Shown: positions 34,294 through 44,259, counted from the stretch's first letter. The stretch is 64,000 bases of DNA from Halovulum marinum (GCF_009697225.1 NZ_WIND01000003.1:248001-312000); one strand, 5' to 3'. The notes: generated from the letters alone by a model not told the origin. Numbers and translations: made by a program.

Positions 34294-35286
34294 TCACCAT
34301 CGTTGATGAACATGCGGGGCGATGCGCTCTGCATAAATTTCCCGCATGGCGGACATTGCATCCGCGGATAGCGGCGGCAACGCGTCAGCTCCGGCATTTC
34401 CGCGCGCTTGCTCGGGGCTGCGCCCGCCGGGAATGACGACGGAAACGGCCTCCTCCATAAGGATCCACCGCAGGGCGAACTGAGCCATGGTCACGTCCGC
34501 CCCGACATGGGCTCGGATTTCTTCGGCAGCCTCCAGCGCCACCTCGTAGGGAACGCCGGCAAATGTCTCGCCCACATCGAATGCATTCCCCGCCCGGTTG
34601 AAGGATCGATGATCATCGGCGGCGAAGGCGGTGTCCCTGTGCATCTTTCCGGTCAGCATCCCGCTGGCCAACGGGACGCGGACGATGACTGCAACCCCTT
34701 TCGCCAAAGCCTGAGGAAAGAACAGCCCGGCCGGTCGCTGGCGAAAAATATTGTAGATGATCTGCACCGAAGCAAGGTTCGGATACTCGATCGCTTTCAG
34801 CCCCTCCTCGACCTTCTCAACCGAGGCCCCGTAATGCGCGATCTTGCCCTTGACGACCAGGTCGTCGAGCGCGCCGAAGACCTCGGGGCGGTAGAGGACC
34901 TCGGTCGGCGGGCAGTGAAGCTGCAACAGGTCCAGACGGTCAACGCCAAGGTTTGACAGGCTGCGGTCGACAAATCCTTCCAGCGCCGCGGCAGTGTGGC
35001 CGTCCGCGACATGGGGCGTGAGCCTGCGACCGGCCTTGGTCGCCACGAGCGGCCGGTCGCCACCGCGCTCAGAAAGCACATCGCCGATCAGCCGTTCGGA
35101 GCGGCCGTCGCCATAGACGTCTGCCGTGTCGATAAAACCGATACCACCGTCGAGCACCTCATGAAGTGTCGCTTTCGCATCCGTTTCGCTGACGACGCCC
35201 CAGGATCCGCCGATGGCCCACGCGCCAAAACCGATAGCTGTCGTACTCCAGCCGGTTCTCCCGAAGGGTCGAGTTGACAATGCCAT
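34294..35286 (-). CDS. Aldo/keto reductase
   Basis: A 330-residue AKR barrel with the catalytic tetrad visible: Asp and Tyr in FIDTADVYGDG, Lys in LVATKAG and His in LLQLHCPP. The NADP-binding C-terminal part includes VSVVIPGGRSPEQARGN. A strong GGAGG stands 7 nt before the chosen ATG; the long open frame upstream overlaps xylA. It is the last gene of the xylose/xylo-oligosaccharide operon, 77 bp after xylA. It may reduce or oxidise pentoses or their aldehydes; the substrate is unknown. Confidence 0.88.
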   Translation of the reverse strand: MALSTRPFGRTGWSTTAIGFGAWAIGGSWGVVSETDAKATLHEVLDGGIGFIDTADVYGDGRSERLIGDVLSERGGDRPLVATKAGRRLTPHVADGHTAAALEGFVDRSLSNLGVDRLDLLQLHCPPTEVLYRPEVFGALDDLVVKGKIAHYGASVEKVEEGLKAIEYPNLASVQIIYNIFRQRPAGLFFPQALAKGVAVIVRVPLASGMLTGKMHRDTAFAADDHRSFNRAGNAFDVGETFAGVPYEVALEAAEEIRAHVGADVTMAQFALRWILMEEAVSVVIPGGRSPEQARGNAGADALPPLSADAMSAMREIYAERIAPHVHQRW

Positions 35287-35363
35287 TTTCCGCACCTCCA
35301 TTGCTGACCGCGGCAGGCCGCGGCAGCGCCAATCATGACAGGCAATCGAAATTGCCCGCCGCC

Positions 35364-36668
35364 TCAGCTCACGAACCGGTTGACGATGTTTTCCAGCCGC
35401 TCCTGCCGACCCGACCGGGGGGCGGGATTGATACCTTCGGCAGCCACGCGCGCGGCAATCTCCTCGAGGTCCGAAGACAACATCGCCCGCGCGGCAGGAT
35501 CGTCCCAGGCCGCGTAGCGCTCGGCGCGCATGGCCTCCAGCGTGCCATCTTCCAGCATCGCATGGGCAGCCTTCAGACCAGCCGCGCAGACGTCCATTGC
35601 GCCCACATGCGCGGCGACGAGGTCCACCGGGTCGAGGCTCTGCCGACGCAATCTCGAGTCGAAGTTGGTGCCGCCGGTGGTGAAGCCGCCGGCCTTCAGC
35701 ACCTCGTAGTAGGCCAGCGCCACCTCGGGCACGTTGTTGGGGAACTGGTCGGTGTCCCAGCCGGACTGGTAGTCGTTGCGGTTCATGTCGATCGAGCCCA
35801 GGATACCCAGCGCCCCGGCCAGCGCCAGCTCGTGCTCGAAGCTGTGCCCGGCGAGGATCGCGTGGCCCTGCTCGATGTTCATCTTGACCACGTCTTCGAG
35901 ACCAAATTCCTTCAGGAAGCCGTAGACCGTGGCGACATCGTAGTCGTACTGGTGCTTGGTGGGCTCCTGCGGCTTCGGCTCGATCAGGATCTGCCCCTTG
36001 AAACCGATCTTCTCGGCATATTCGACGACCATGGCAAGGAACCGACCGGCCTGAGCACGCTCGCGCGCGAGGTCGGTGTTCAGCAACGTCTCGTAACCCT
36101 CGCGCCCGCCCCAAAGTACGTAGTTCTCGCCTCCAAGGCTGTGGGTTGCATCTATGCAGGTCTTCACTGTCGCGGCGGCGAAGGCAAACACCTCCGGGTC
36201 GGGGTTCGTCGCGGCGCCGGCCATGTAGCGACGGTGCGAGAACAGGTTCGCGGTCCCCCATAAAAGGCGCGGTCCGCCCGCCTGCATCTTCTGGCCGATG
36301 TGGTCGACCATCTCTTCGAGGTTACGGGTGTTTTCGGCCAGATCGGCGCCTTCAGGGCGGATATCGGCATCGTGAAACGCGAAGTAGGGCTGGCCCAGAA
36401 TGGCGAACAGCTCGAACGCCGCGTCAGCCTTCATTTTCGCAAGTTCCAGCGTGTCGCCGAACCACGGCCGTTGCAGGGTCTGCCCGCCGAAGGGATCACC
36501 GCCCTGCCAGGCGAAGCTGTGCCACCAGGCAACCGAAAAGCGCAGGTGGTCCTCGAGACGCTTGCCGCCGATCGTCGCATTCGGATCATAGTGACGGTAG
36601 GCAAGTTCGTTGCCGCTCTCGGTTCCCTCGTAGGCGACGGGGGCGATGCCGGCGAAAAAGTCGGTCAT
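35364..36668 (-). CDS. xylA: Xylose isomerase
   Basis: A 434-residue class II xylose isomerase converting D-xylose to D-xylulose. The catalytic base H99 with D102 sits in [12 protein letters not shown]. Metal and substrate segments follow: [33 protein letters not shown] and [10 protein letters not shown]. Length is normal. The ATG was chosen at the MTDFFAGI start; upstream in-frame sequence overlaps the ThuA gene. It lies 53 bp behind the ThuA gene. No xylulokinase gene is present in the window, so the next step must be encoded elsewhere. Confidence 0.96.
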   Translation of the reverse strand: MTDFFAGIAPVAYEGTESGNELAYRHYDPNATIGGKRLEDHLRFSVAWWHSFAWQGGDPFGGQTLQRPWFGDTLELAKMKADAAFELFAILGQPYFAFHDADIRPEGADLAENTRNLEEMVDHIGQKMQAGGPRLLWGTANLFSHRRYMAGAATNPDPEVFAFAAATVKTCIDATHSLGGENYVLWGGREGYETLLNTDLARERAQAGRFLAMVVEYAEKIGFKGQILIEPKPQEPTKHQYDYDVATVYGFLKEFGLEDVVKMNIEQGHAILAGHSFEHELALAGALGILGSIDMNRNDYQSGWDTDQFPNNVPEVALAYYEVLKAGGFTTGGTNFDSRLRRQSLDPVDLVAAHVGAMDVCAAGLKAAHAMLEDGTLEAMRAERYAAWDDPAARAMLSSDLEEIAARVAAEGINPAPRSGRQERLENIVNRFVS

Positions 36669-36721
36669 GGTGTTTACCTTGTGTACGAGACGCTGAATCG
36701 AGGACGCACCCTCGCCATGGA

Positions 36722-37369
36722 TCAGCGCGCAGCCCAGAGCAGACCGCGGCGCAGAATCTCCTTCATTGGCGGCACGTCGAACTCGGCAGCGACATGGCCG
36801 AGCGCCGAATAGAAGACCCGTCCGGCGCCGTAGCGATGCTTCCAGACCACCGGCATCACCACCCCCGAGGTCCAGGGAGCATGTTCGCCCGAGAAGGTCG
36901 TGCTCGCCAGCACTTCGATGCCGGGGTCGACGTGCATGAAGTACTGTTCCGACCGGTAGTCGAAGTCTGCGATACCGGCAACGATGGGGTCGTCCGGCCT
37001 GTTGATGTCGACGCGATAGTCGATGATGTCGCCGGGGTGCGCGACCCACTGGCCGCCGACCATGAACTGGTAGGCCGGCTCCATCCGGAACGCGTCGGCC
37101 ATACCGCCGTGGTGCCCGCCCAGACCGGTGCCCGCTTCGACCGCCGCGATGAGGTTCTGCAGCGGCTCCTTTTCGACCTGCACCTGGGTGATCATCGGCA
37201 CGATAAGGTCGTACCGGCCAAGATCGCCCTCGCCAAGCACGTCCGTGCCCTGCTCGCGACGGACCTGGAAGCCGCTCTCGGTCAGCATTTCGTCCACTAT
37301 CCGAGAGCAGGCCTCGGGTTCATGGCCTTCCCATCCGCCCCAGAAGATAAGGGCCTGTCGATTGCTCAT
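36722..37369 (-). CDS. ThuA-domain protein
   Basis: A 215-residue ThuA-like (trehalose-utilisation, class I amidotransferase fold) protein: [19 protein letters not shown], then [13 protein letters not shown] and [14 protein letters not shown], all typical. Its biochemical role is poorly known; ThuA/ThuB in Sinorhizobium act in trehalose and disaccharide breakdown through keto-sugars, with ThuB a Gfo/Idh/MocA enzyme. Here too it is coupled (4-nt overlap) with a Gfo/Idh/MocA gene, supporting a ThuAB-like keto-sugar step in this operon. Confidence 0.88.
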   Translation of the reverse strand: MSNRQALIFWGGWEGHEPEACSRIVDEMLTESGFQVRREQGTDVLGEGDLGRYDLIVPMITQVQVEKEPLQNLIAAVEAGTGLGGHHGGMADAFRMEPAYQFMVGGQWVAHPGDIIDYRVDINRPDDPIVAGIADFDYRSEQYFMHVDPGIEVLASTTFSGEHAPWTSGVVMPVVWKHRYGAGRVFYSALGHVAAEFDVPPMKEILRRGLLWAAR

Positions 37370-38475
37370 ATCGTCTCCACAGTTCGAATTACGCCGACCG
37401 CTGCGCCGGGCGCGAGGGCTGCCGGCCGATCGCAGGTTGTCGAGAGTTCAATCGCCCGGCCGGAGTCCGACGAAGCCAGAAGCGCCTCCATCGCCTCGAG
37501 AACGTGCAGCGCCAGCGCGCCGCTGGCAGCGTGCGGTCGGTTCTCCGCAATTGCCGCCGCCATGTCCGCAAGGCCCAGGCCGCGATAGTTTCCGTCGCCA
37601 TGACCATGGGTCATCGGCTGTACCGCCCAGGCGCCGTCGAACATTTCGACGTCGCCGTCGAACCGGTTCGGATCGGGGATCAGCAGCGATCCTTCGGTTC
37701 CGTACAGCTCGAGCGGTTTGTGCTGGTGCGCCGGAACATCGAAGCTGGTCGCGATCTGAACCACGGCACCCGACGCGAACTCCATCACGCCGGCGACATG
37801 GGTCGCAACATCGACCGGAACGGTTGCGCCCGCCCGTGGGCCGGTCGCGATCGTCCGACGATCGCGTGCGCGCACGCCAAAGGCCGCAACGCGCCGCGCC
37901 GGCCCGAGAAGGTTGACCATGCCGGTGATGTAGTATGGGCCCATGTCGAAAAGCGGCCCGGCACCAGGACCGGCGTAGTAGAAATCCGGGTTCGGATGCC
38001 AGCGCTCATGCCCGGGAAGCATCAGTGTCGCGGTTCCGGCGGTCGGGGCGCCAATCAGACCGCCGTCCAACAGCGCGCGGGCGGTCTGGTGGCCGCCGCC
38101 GAGAAACGTATCCGGCGCACAGCCGACGCGAAGGCCGCGTGCCTCGGCCGCGTCGAGCAGGCGCCGCGCCTCGCTCACGCTGCCCGCCAGCGGCTTTTCC
38201 GAGTAGACGTGTTTGCCCGCTTCCAGCGCGGCAAGGCCGATTTCGACATGCGCGGCCGGTATGGTGAGATTGAGCACAATGTCGATGTCGTCGCGCGCCA
38301 TGAGTTGCGCGACCGACACAGCGTCGACACCGTGGGCGGCGGCCTTTTCTGCCGCGGCTTCGGGGCGCAGATCGGCAACGGCGCGAAGCGCAATCTGCGG
38401 GAACAGCGCAGCGTTGGCGAGATAGATGTCGCTGATCACGCCGCAGCCGACGATCCCTACTCCAAGGGGTTTCAT
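37366..38475 (-). CDS. Gfo/Idh/MocA-family oxidoreductase (ThuB-like position)
   Basis: A 369-residue dehydrogenase with the nucleotide-binding strand VGIVGCGVISDIY at residues 6-18 and YSEKPLAGSV carrying the EKP motif. The C-terminal domain has GPYYITGMVNLLGPA and ELYGTEGSLLIPDP. It overlaps both the ATPase gene upstream and the ThuA gene downstream by 4 nt. Pairing with ThuA suggests oxidation of a disaccharide or xyloside to a 3-keto sugar. Confidence 0.9.
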   Translation of the reverse strand: MKPLGVGIVGCGVISDIYLANAALFPQIALRAVADLRPEAAAEKAAAHGVDAVSVAQLMARDDIDIVLNLTIPAAHVEIGLAALEAGKHVYSEKPLAGSVSEARRLLDAAEARGLRVGCAPDTFLGGGHQTARALLDGGLIGAPTAGTATLMLPGHERWHPNPDFYYAGPGAGPLFDMGPYYITGMVNLLGPARRVAAFGVRARDRRTIATGPRAGATVPVDVATHVAGVMEFASGAVVQIATSFDVPAHQHKPLELYGTEGSLLIPDPNRFDGDVEMFDGAWAVQPMTHGHGDGNYRGLGLADMAAAIAENRPHAASGALALHVLEAMEALLASSDSGRAIELSTTCDRPAALAPGAAVGVIRTVETI

Positions 38476-39482
38476 GCCGCCTCCTTCATTCGCCGTCCGT
38501 CCTGCCCGAACAGATGCAGGTTCTGCCGTTCTGGTGTGAGATAAAGTTGCTCGCCCGCTTTCAGGCGTACATGTCCGGGCAGGCGCACCGTCACGTCGCC
38601 CAGACCGTCAGCGACCATATAGGCGATCGTATCCGCGCCCAGCGTTTCGACGACCTGTGTCCTGGCCGCCCAGTCGCCGCCGGTCCGGTCGACCAGGATG
38701 TGTTCCGGCCGGATCCCGACGGTACGCACGTCGTCGCGCGCGATGGCCGAGCCCGGCAGCAGGTTCATTTTCGGCGAGCCGATGAAGCTGGCGACGAACT
38801 CGGTTTGCGGCGCTTCATACAGTTCCATAGGCGGGCCGACCTGTTCGATCCGACCGGCGTTCATCACCACGATCTGATCGGCGAGGGTCATTGCCTCGAC
38901 CTGGTCATGGGTGACGTAGATCATCGTGGCGTCTATCGACTGGTGCAATTGCGCCAGTTCCACACGCATCTGCGTGCGCAGTGCGGCATCGAGGTTGGAC
39001 AGCGGCTCGTCAAAGAGGAACACCTTGGGGTGGCGCACGATCGAGCGGCCGATGGCGACGCGCTGGCGCTGCCCCCCCGAAAGCTGGCCCGGTCTGCGAT
39101 CCAGATGGTCCTGCAGGGCCAGGATCCGGGCGGCCTCGGCCACGCGCTCCTTCCGCTCGGCGGCCGGGATCTTCGCGAGGCGCAGGCCGAAATCAATGTT
39201 CTGCTCGACGGTCATGTGCGGGTAGAGCGCATAGGACTGGAACACCATCGAGATGCCCCGGTTCGACGGCTCCTGCAGAGTCACGTCCTCGCCGCCGATC
39301 AGAACCTGCCCTGACGTGGGCATTTCGAGACCGGCTATGGTGCGCAGCAGAGTGCTCTTGCCGCAGCCGGACGGGCCGACCAGAACGGTAAAGGATCCGT
39401 CCGGAACCGTCAGGTTCAGATCCGGGATCACGGTAACATTGCCGAACGACTTGTTGACGTTCTGGAGGCGGACTTCAGCCAT
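38472..39482 (-). CDS. Sugar ABC transporter ATP-binding protein (MalK/UgpC type)
   Basis: A 336-residue ATPase: Walker A GPSGCGKST near residue 37, LSGGQRQRVAIGRSIVR, FLFDEPLSNLDAAL and THDQVEAMTLAD, then a short TOBE-type domain ending NLHLFGQDGRR. It is the third MalK-type ATPase of the window and serves the permease pair at 41152-42926, from which it is separated by the GH43 gene. It ends in a 4-nt overlap with the oxidoreductase gene. Confidence 0.93.
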   Translation of the reverse strand: MAEVRLQNVNKSFGNVTVIPDLNLTVPDGSFTVLVGPSGCGKSTLLRTIAGLEMPTSGQVLIGGEDVTLQEPSNRGISMVFQSYALYPHMTVEQNIDFGLRLAKIPAAERKERVAEAARILALQDHLDRRPGQLSGGQRQRVAIGRSIVRHPKVFLFDEPLSNLDAALRTQMRVELAQLHQSIDATMIYVTHDQVEAMTLADQIVVMNAGRIEQVGPPMELYEAPQTEFVASFIGSPKMNLLPGSAIARDDVRTVGIRPEHILVDRTGGDWAARTQVVETLGADTIAYMVADGLGDVTVRLPGHVRLKAGEQLYLTPERQNLHLFGQDGRRMKEAA

Positions 39483-39506
39483 ATAGACGACTCCTTGCGC
39501 CGGACA

Positions 39507-41147
39507 TCACCGGGCCTCGTAGAGGAAGTGGAGGAAATCGGCCGGTCGACCACGGCCCGAGGTATCGTGGGCGCACATGCCCACGAACGCTCCGGTGAAG
39601 TTGTTGCCGGGCCCGTTGCCGGCCTCGTCCGAGATCGCGGACTGGTCCAGCACGATGCCAAGATCCCGCCAGTCGCCGCCCGCGGCGAAGCGGAACCGGA
39701 GTTCGCTGCCATCGACGTCGCAGCCCAGCCGCACCGGCCCGTCCGCCGGAAGTGGGATCGGCTGGACCGGGTACTCAACCCGCGCGTCCGGCCAGTCGGC
39801 AGGGCAGCTGTAGACCGTCAGAACCCGGTCGCCAGCGCGGTCCGCCGTAACAGCAAGGTAGTGGAACTTGAAGCGGCCATACCATGCGATCAGTCCTGCA
39901 AAGTGCTGATAGTCGCCGGGCTGGACGTCGACCTCGGTCTCTGCGCGGAAGGCCAGGTCGGTCTGACGTCTGGCCACCAGCGCGTGCTCGAACTGCGAGC
40001 CAGGCGACTCGCGGCCGAACAGGCGCAGCGCGCCGGGTCGGTCCGTGAGCGAAAAGAGGCGCGCGGGTTCGGGCGTGCGCAGCCACTGGAACCCGTCCGG
40101 CAGCGGCCCGGGCGCGAACCGGGTCAACGTCGGCTCAGCGTCGAAACGGTGCTCCGGCAGGTCGGGGGCATCGACGCGCGCCGCCGGAACGTTGCCGCCG
40201 TGGGCGAGACGCGGAAAGGCCCCTTCCTCCCACACGAGTTTCTGAATTGCCGTCTCGCGACCGAGCGGCGAACGCCGCACGTCGTCGGCATGGATCCCCG
40301 CGCCAGGGCCCGCAGGCTTGCGGCGCGTCTCGTCCAGCGGTCGCGAACACAGGTGTACCATGTAGAACTCGCCGGTCTGCGTCTCGACGATGTCGGCATG
40401 GCCCGCACGCTGCAGCAACGCGTCCGGCGCGTCCTTCGCGGTCAGGACGTGCCCGGCCGGATCGGTCTCGTAGGGGCCCGTCAAGTTGCGCGACCGCGCC
40501 ATCGTCACCGCGTGATCGTAGCCGGTGCCGCCTTCCGCCGTCAGCAGATAGTACCATCCGTCGCGGCGGTAGAGATGCGGCCCCTCGGTCAGCCTGAGTT
40601 CGGTGCCGCAGTAGATGTTCGTCACCGGCCCGACCAACCGCCGCTCGGCAGGGGCGTACTCCTGCATCACGATCCCGCCGAAACGGTCGCCGCCGGTCCG
40701 GTTGTGATCCCAGATCATGTTGAGCAGCCATTTCCGGCCGTCTTCGTCATGAAACAGCGACGGATCGAAACCGGACGAGTTCAGATAGATCGGATCCGAC
40801 CACGGTCCTTCGATCGCGGGCGCGGTGACAAGATAGTTGTGGGAGTCCTTCCAGGCGCCGTCGCGCCGCTTCACGTCTGTATAGATCAGCCAGAACTGCC
40901 CGTCGGCATGGCTCAGGCAGGGCGCCCATACTCCGCCCGAATCCGGGTCGCCGCGCATGTCGAGCTGGCTGGCGCGATCGAGCGGGCGGGAAATCACCCG
41001 CCAGTTCACGAGATCGCGCGAGTGATGGATCTGGACCCCCGGGAACCATTCGAAGGTGGATGTGGCGATGTAGTAGTCATCGCCCGCGCGAACGATCGAG
41101 GGGTCCGGGTTGAACCCCGGCAATATGGGATTTTCGATGGAGGTCAT
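39507..41147 (-). CDS. GH43 beta-xylosidase / alpha-L-arabinofuranosidase
   Basis: A 546-residue intracellular glycoside hydrolase, no signal peptide. The five-bladed propeller begins with NPILPGFNPDPSIVRAGD; catalytic residues D15 (base), D128 (GFDPS, pKa modulator) and E188 (LTEGPH, acid) match the Selenomonas xylosidase SXA (D14, D127, E186) closely. A C-terminal beta-sandwich (about residues 340-546) completes the XynB-like form. It would split imported xylo-oligosaccharides to xylose for XylA. It lies 5 nt after the permease gene. Confidence 0.93.
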   Translation of the reverse strand: MTSIENPILPGFNPDPSIVRAGDDYYIATSTFEWFPGVQIHHSRDLVNWRVISRPLDRASQLDMRGDPDSGGVWAPCLSHADGQFWLIYTDVKRRDGAWKDSHNYLVTAPAIEGPWSDPIYLNSSGFDPSLFHDEDGRKWLLNMIWDHNRTGGDRFGGIVMQEYAPAERRLVGPVTNIYCGTELRLTEGPHLYRRDGWYYLLTAEGGTGYDHAVTMARSRNLTGPYETDPAGHVLTAKDAPDALLQRAGHADIVETQTGEFYMVHLCSRPLDETRRKPAGPGAGIHADDVRRSPLGRETAIQKLVWEEGAFPRLAHGGNVPAARVDAPDLPEHRFDAEPTLTRFAPGPLPDGFQWLRTPEPARLFSLTDRPGALRLFGRESPGSQFEHALVARRQTDLAFRAETEVDVQPGDYQHFAGLIAWYGRFKFHYLAVTADRAGDRVLTVYSCPADWPDARVEYPVQPIPLPADGPVRLGCDVDGSELRFRFAAGGDWRDLGIVLDQSAISDEAGNGPGNNFTGAFVGMCAHDTSGRGRPADFLHFLYEAR

Positions 41148-41151
41148 GGCC

Positions 41152-41982
41152 TTATCCCTTCACGGCGCCGCCGGTCAGGCCCGCGACGATGTACTTCTGC
41201 GCTGCCAGAAAGAAGATGATCGCCGGCACGATGGTCAGCGTGACGAAGGCGAGCGTCTGGTTCCACTCGGTCACGTATTCGCCGCGGAACTGCATCATCC
41301 CGAGCGGCCAGGTGAACACTTCGCGGGAATTCAGCACCACCAGCGGAAGCAGGAAGTTGTTCCAGCTCTGCACGAAGACGAACACCCCGACGGTCGCGAG
41401 GATCGGCGTCGACAGCGGCAGCGTGAAGCGGAAGAAAAATCTCACATAGCCGCAACCGTCGATATAGGCGGCCTCGAACAGCTCCTTCGGCAACTGCTCG
41501 AAGAACGTTCGGAACAGCAGAATGGCCAGCGAAAGGCTGAACGCCGCCTGCGGCAGGATCACCGCCCAGTAGGTATCGAGCAGGCCGATGTCGCGCACCT
41601 TGACGAACAGCGGCAGGATTGCCGTCGCAAACGGAAACATCAGCCCCAGTAGAAGGTAGGAGAACAGCATCCGTGAGCCGAAGAAGCGGATCTGGGCGAA
41701 CACATACGCGGCGGCCGCGCCCACGATCAGCGTCAACACCACTGCCAGCGACGAGATCATCAGCGAGTTGCCGAGATAGCGCCAGAAGGCCGGGTCGCTC
41801 ACGATTGCGCCGTAGAATTCCCAGTTCCAGCTGTCGGGAAGAGCGAACGCGCTGGTACGGATCTCGGCATTTGTCTTGAAGCCGCCGAAGACGGTGGCGA
41901 GCATGGGCGCGAGCACGAAGCTCGCCACGAAGCACAGGAACGCCACGCGCAGGATGTTTCGGGTGATGTTGGCGCGGGTCAC
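41152..41982 (-). CDS. Carbohydrate ABC transporter permease (MalG type)
   Basis: A 276-residue permease. The first helix is ILRVAFLCFVASFVLAPML, and the EAA-loop is ELFEAAYIDGCGYVRFFFRFTLPL. I propose a GTG start: no ATG lies near the natural N-terminus, GGGGG stands 7 nt upstream, and the GTG overlaps the stop of the preceding permease as GTGA. It belongs to the xylo-oligosaccharide importer. Confidence 0.9.
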   Translation of the reverse strand: MTRANITRNILRVAFLCFVASFVLAPMLATVFGGFKTNAEIRTSAFALPDSWNWEFYGAIVSDPAFWRYLGNSLMISSLAVVLTLIVGAAAAYVFAQIRFFGSRMLFSYLLLGLMFPFATAILPLFVKVRDIGLLDTYWAVILPQAAFSLSLAILLFRTFFEQLPKELFEAAYIDGCGYVRFFFRFTLPLSTPILATVGVFVFVQSWNNFLLPLVVLNSREVFTWPLGMMQFRGEYVTEWNQTLAFVTLTIVPAIIFFLAAQKYIVAGLTGGAVKG

Positions 41983-42926
41983 GATTGCCCCCGTTTCATG
42001 AAGAAGCGCTGGTAGAACACGGCCACGGTGATCGCCACGATGAACAGGATCACGCCGACGGCGCTGCCGAAGCCGATGTTCAGCCGGGTCAGTCCGAAGG
42101 TGTAGAGATAGGTGACAATCGTGTGGGTCTGGTTCGACGGGCCGCCATTGGTCAGCGGGATGATGAGGTCGAACACCTGCAGCGCGCCGATGATCGCGAA
42201 GAAGGCGCTGACGATGATGGCCGGCTTGATCTGCGGCACCAGCACGTACCGGACGATCTGCGGTCGCTTCGCCCCCTCGATGCGTGCGGCTTCGACCAGA
42301 TCCTCGGGCACACCCTGAAGGGCGGCGATGTAGATCATCATGTGAAAGCCGAAGTACTTCCACACGATGACCGTCATGACGGCGACGAACGCCCAATCGC
42401 GATCGGCGAGGATGAAGAACGGCTCGGTGCCGAGAGACTGCGCAAGCGAGGCGCTGACCCCGTAGTTGCCGTCGAAAACGAAACTCCAGATCAGTCCGGC
42501 CGCGACCTCGGCCAGGATATAGGGCAGGAAGAACACGAGCCGGAAAAAGGCGTTGGTCGGGGTCTTGCGGTAGATCAGCAGTGCCAGCAGCAACGCCAGC
42601 GGCATCTGCAGGAAAAGTGAGACGGCGACGATCTTCACGGTGTTGCCGACCGCGACATGGAAGACAGAATGATCGGCGATCCGCTGGTAGTTCTGCAGCC
42701 CGACGAAGTCGGTCGGCACGCCATAGCCGTTCCAGTTGAAGAAGGAATAGTAGAACGACTCGCCCAGCGGCAGCATCACGAACAGAGTGAACAGGATGAG
42801 CGCGGGCGGCAACAGGATCAGCGTTGCCGATATCCGGCCGTTGTTGAGCCCGAGGCGCAGGCGCTCGGTCAACGACAGGCGCCGACCGGGTGCAGAGTAG
42901 ACTTGACTGGGGGCGGAAGCCGCCAT
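41979..42926 (-). CDS. Carbohydrate ABC transporter permease (MalF type)
   Basis: A 315-residue permease with about 30 polar residues and then ISATLILLPPALILFTLFVM as the first helix. The EAA-loop is DLVEAARIEGAKRPQIVRYVLVPQI. The start was chosen at MAASAPSQ, 7 nt after a GAGG; ATGs 6 and 18 nt upstream are possible. It follows the binding-protein gene after a GC-rich hairpin and is coupled to the second permease by GTGA. Confidence 0.9.
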   Translation of the reverse strand: MAASAPSQVYSAPGRRLSLTERLRLGLNNGRISATLILLPPALILFTLFVMLPLGESFYYSFFNWNGYGVPTDFVGLQNYQRIADHSVFHVAVGNTVKIVAVSLFLQMPLALLLALLIYRKTPTNAFFRLVFFLPYILAEVAAGLIWSFVFDGNYGVSASLAQSLGTEPFFILADRDWAFVAVMTVIVWKYFGFHMMIYIAALQGVPEDLVEAARIEGAKRPQIVRYVLVPQIKPAIIVSAFFAIIGALQVFDLIIPLTNGGPSNQTHTIVTYLYTFGLTRLNIGFGSAVGVILFIVAITVAVFYQRFFMKRGQS

Positions 42927-42959
42927 GCCCATCCTCACTTGCATAGGTGGTTGCACGAA

Positions 42960-42986
42960 GCGCGCGCCGCCGAGGGCAGCGCGCGC
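42960..42986 (-). promoter_or_regulatory. Stem-loop between binding-protein and permease genes of the xylo-oligosaccharide operon
   Basis: GCGCGCGC is repeated so that it pairs with itself across an 11-nt loop, and flanking AAGCG/CGCTT extends the fold with a small bulge (42958-42991). It lies 10 nt after the binding-protein stop. It has the same placement as the stem-loops at 8163 and 32053. Confidence 0.55.
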
Positions 42987-42996
42987 CGCTTTGCGA

Positions 42997-44259
42997 TTAG
43001 CGGAAGTCCCACGCCTCCTGGACCTGGGCAGCAGCCTCATCGGGAGTGATGGCGCCCTGCGCAAGGTCCGCAGAGATATCGTTCACGGTTGCGCCGACAG
43101 AGGCACCCAGGAACTGGTCGAGGAACACCTGATGGTAGCTCGATTCTGCAATGTCCTGCGCGACCTTCTGGAAGAACGGGTTCTCCAGCGCCTCGCCGGC
43201 CCCCTTCACGATCGGAATGAAGATGCCTTTCTCGGCAATCTCGCGCTGATGCTCTCCGTTCAGAAGGAAAGTCAGGAAGTCGACAGCCTCGGGTTCGGCT
43301 GAGTGCGACACCGCCCAGCCGTTGATCCCGCCGAGCGTGGCCTTGTCACCACCTTCGGCAACCGGGCCCTCGACGACAGGGAACTGGATGATGGCAAGCT
43401 GTTCGTCCGAAAGGCCTTCGCCACTGGTGGACCGAGCGCGCATGGGCAGGTAATCCCAGTCGCCCATCAAATGGAACGCGCCCTTGCCGTCGGCGAACAT
43501 GCCGCTCGCAGTCTCATAGGTGGTCCCCATGAAGCCAGGCTGGAACGGATCCAACTCGGCCAGCTTCTGGAACTCTGCGCCGGCCTCGACGAAAGCTTCG
43601 TTCTCGAAGCCGCCTTCTTCACCGGACATTGCGGTGGTCACGACATTCGGCCCGCCTTCGCGCAGCGCCAGATAGCTCCAGTAGAAATGAAGCGGCCACT
43701 TGTCCTGACCGCCGGCGATGATCGGCGTGACGCCCGCCTCCTTCAGGACGGTCACCGCATCGAGGAAGTCCTGCCACGTCTCGATTGCCGTGTGATCGAC
43801 GCCTGCCTGTTCGGTCAGGTCGGTATTCACCCAGAAGACGACCTCGGTCGCATAGAGCGGCAGGCCGCGCAGCTGGCCGTCGACCGTATAGGCCTCGAGC
43901 GCCGCTTCCGGAAAGGTGGCCTTGATCTCGGCCGGCACCTGCTCGGTGATATCGGCCAGAAATCCGGCATTGGCCTGGTCGACCAGCGTCTCGCCGCCCC
44001 AGCTGTAGAAGATGTCGGGCCGCGCATCGGATTGCAGCAAAGTCGGCAGCTTCGACTTGTAGGCTTCGTTCGCAATGAACTCGAAGACCACCTTCACGCC
44101 GGGGTTCTGTGCCTCGTAGTCCTGCGCGACGCGCCGGTAGAAGGCCTCCTCCTGATCGCCGGGCTGAACTCGCAGAACCGTCACTTCGGTTTGCGCTGCG
44201 GCGGAACAGGCTCCGACGGCGGCGGCGAACACCGCTGCCAGGCTCATAGTCCTCTTCAT
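42997..44259 (-). CDS. Sugar ABC transporter substrate-binding protein (SBP family 1)
   Basis: A 420-residue binding protein with signal peptide MKRTMSLAAVFAAAVGACSAAAQ, cleaved after AAA or AQ; a Cys at residue 18 is not in a convincing lipobox. The mature part begins TEVTVLRVQPGDQEEAFYRRVAQDYEAQNPG, and IFYSWGGETLVDQ and YETASGMFADGKGAFHLMGDW are family-1 features. It opens the xylo-oligosaccharide operon; the LacI regulator gene ends 132 bp upstream. Confidence 0.92.
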   Translation of the reverse strand: MKRTMSLAAVFAAAVGACSAAAQTEVTVLRVQPGDQEEAFYRRVAQDYEAQNPGVKVVFEFIANEAYKSKLPTLLQSDARPDIFYSWGGETLVDQANAGFLADITEQVPAEIKATFPEAALEAYTVDGQLRGLPLYATEVVFWVNTDLTEQAGVDHTAIETWQDFLDAVTVLKEAGVTPIIAGGQDKWPLHFYWSYLALREGGPNVVTTAMSGEEGGFENEAFVEAGAEFQKLAELDPFQPGFMGTTYETASGMFADGKGAFHLMGDWDYLPMRARSTSGEGLSDEQLAIIQFPVVEGPVAEGGDKATLGGINGWAVSHSAEPEAVDFLTFLLNGEHQREIAEKGIFIPIVKGAGEALENPFFQKVAQDIAESSYHQVFLDQFLGASVGATVNDISADLAQGAITPDEAAAQVQEAWDFR

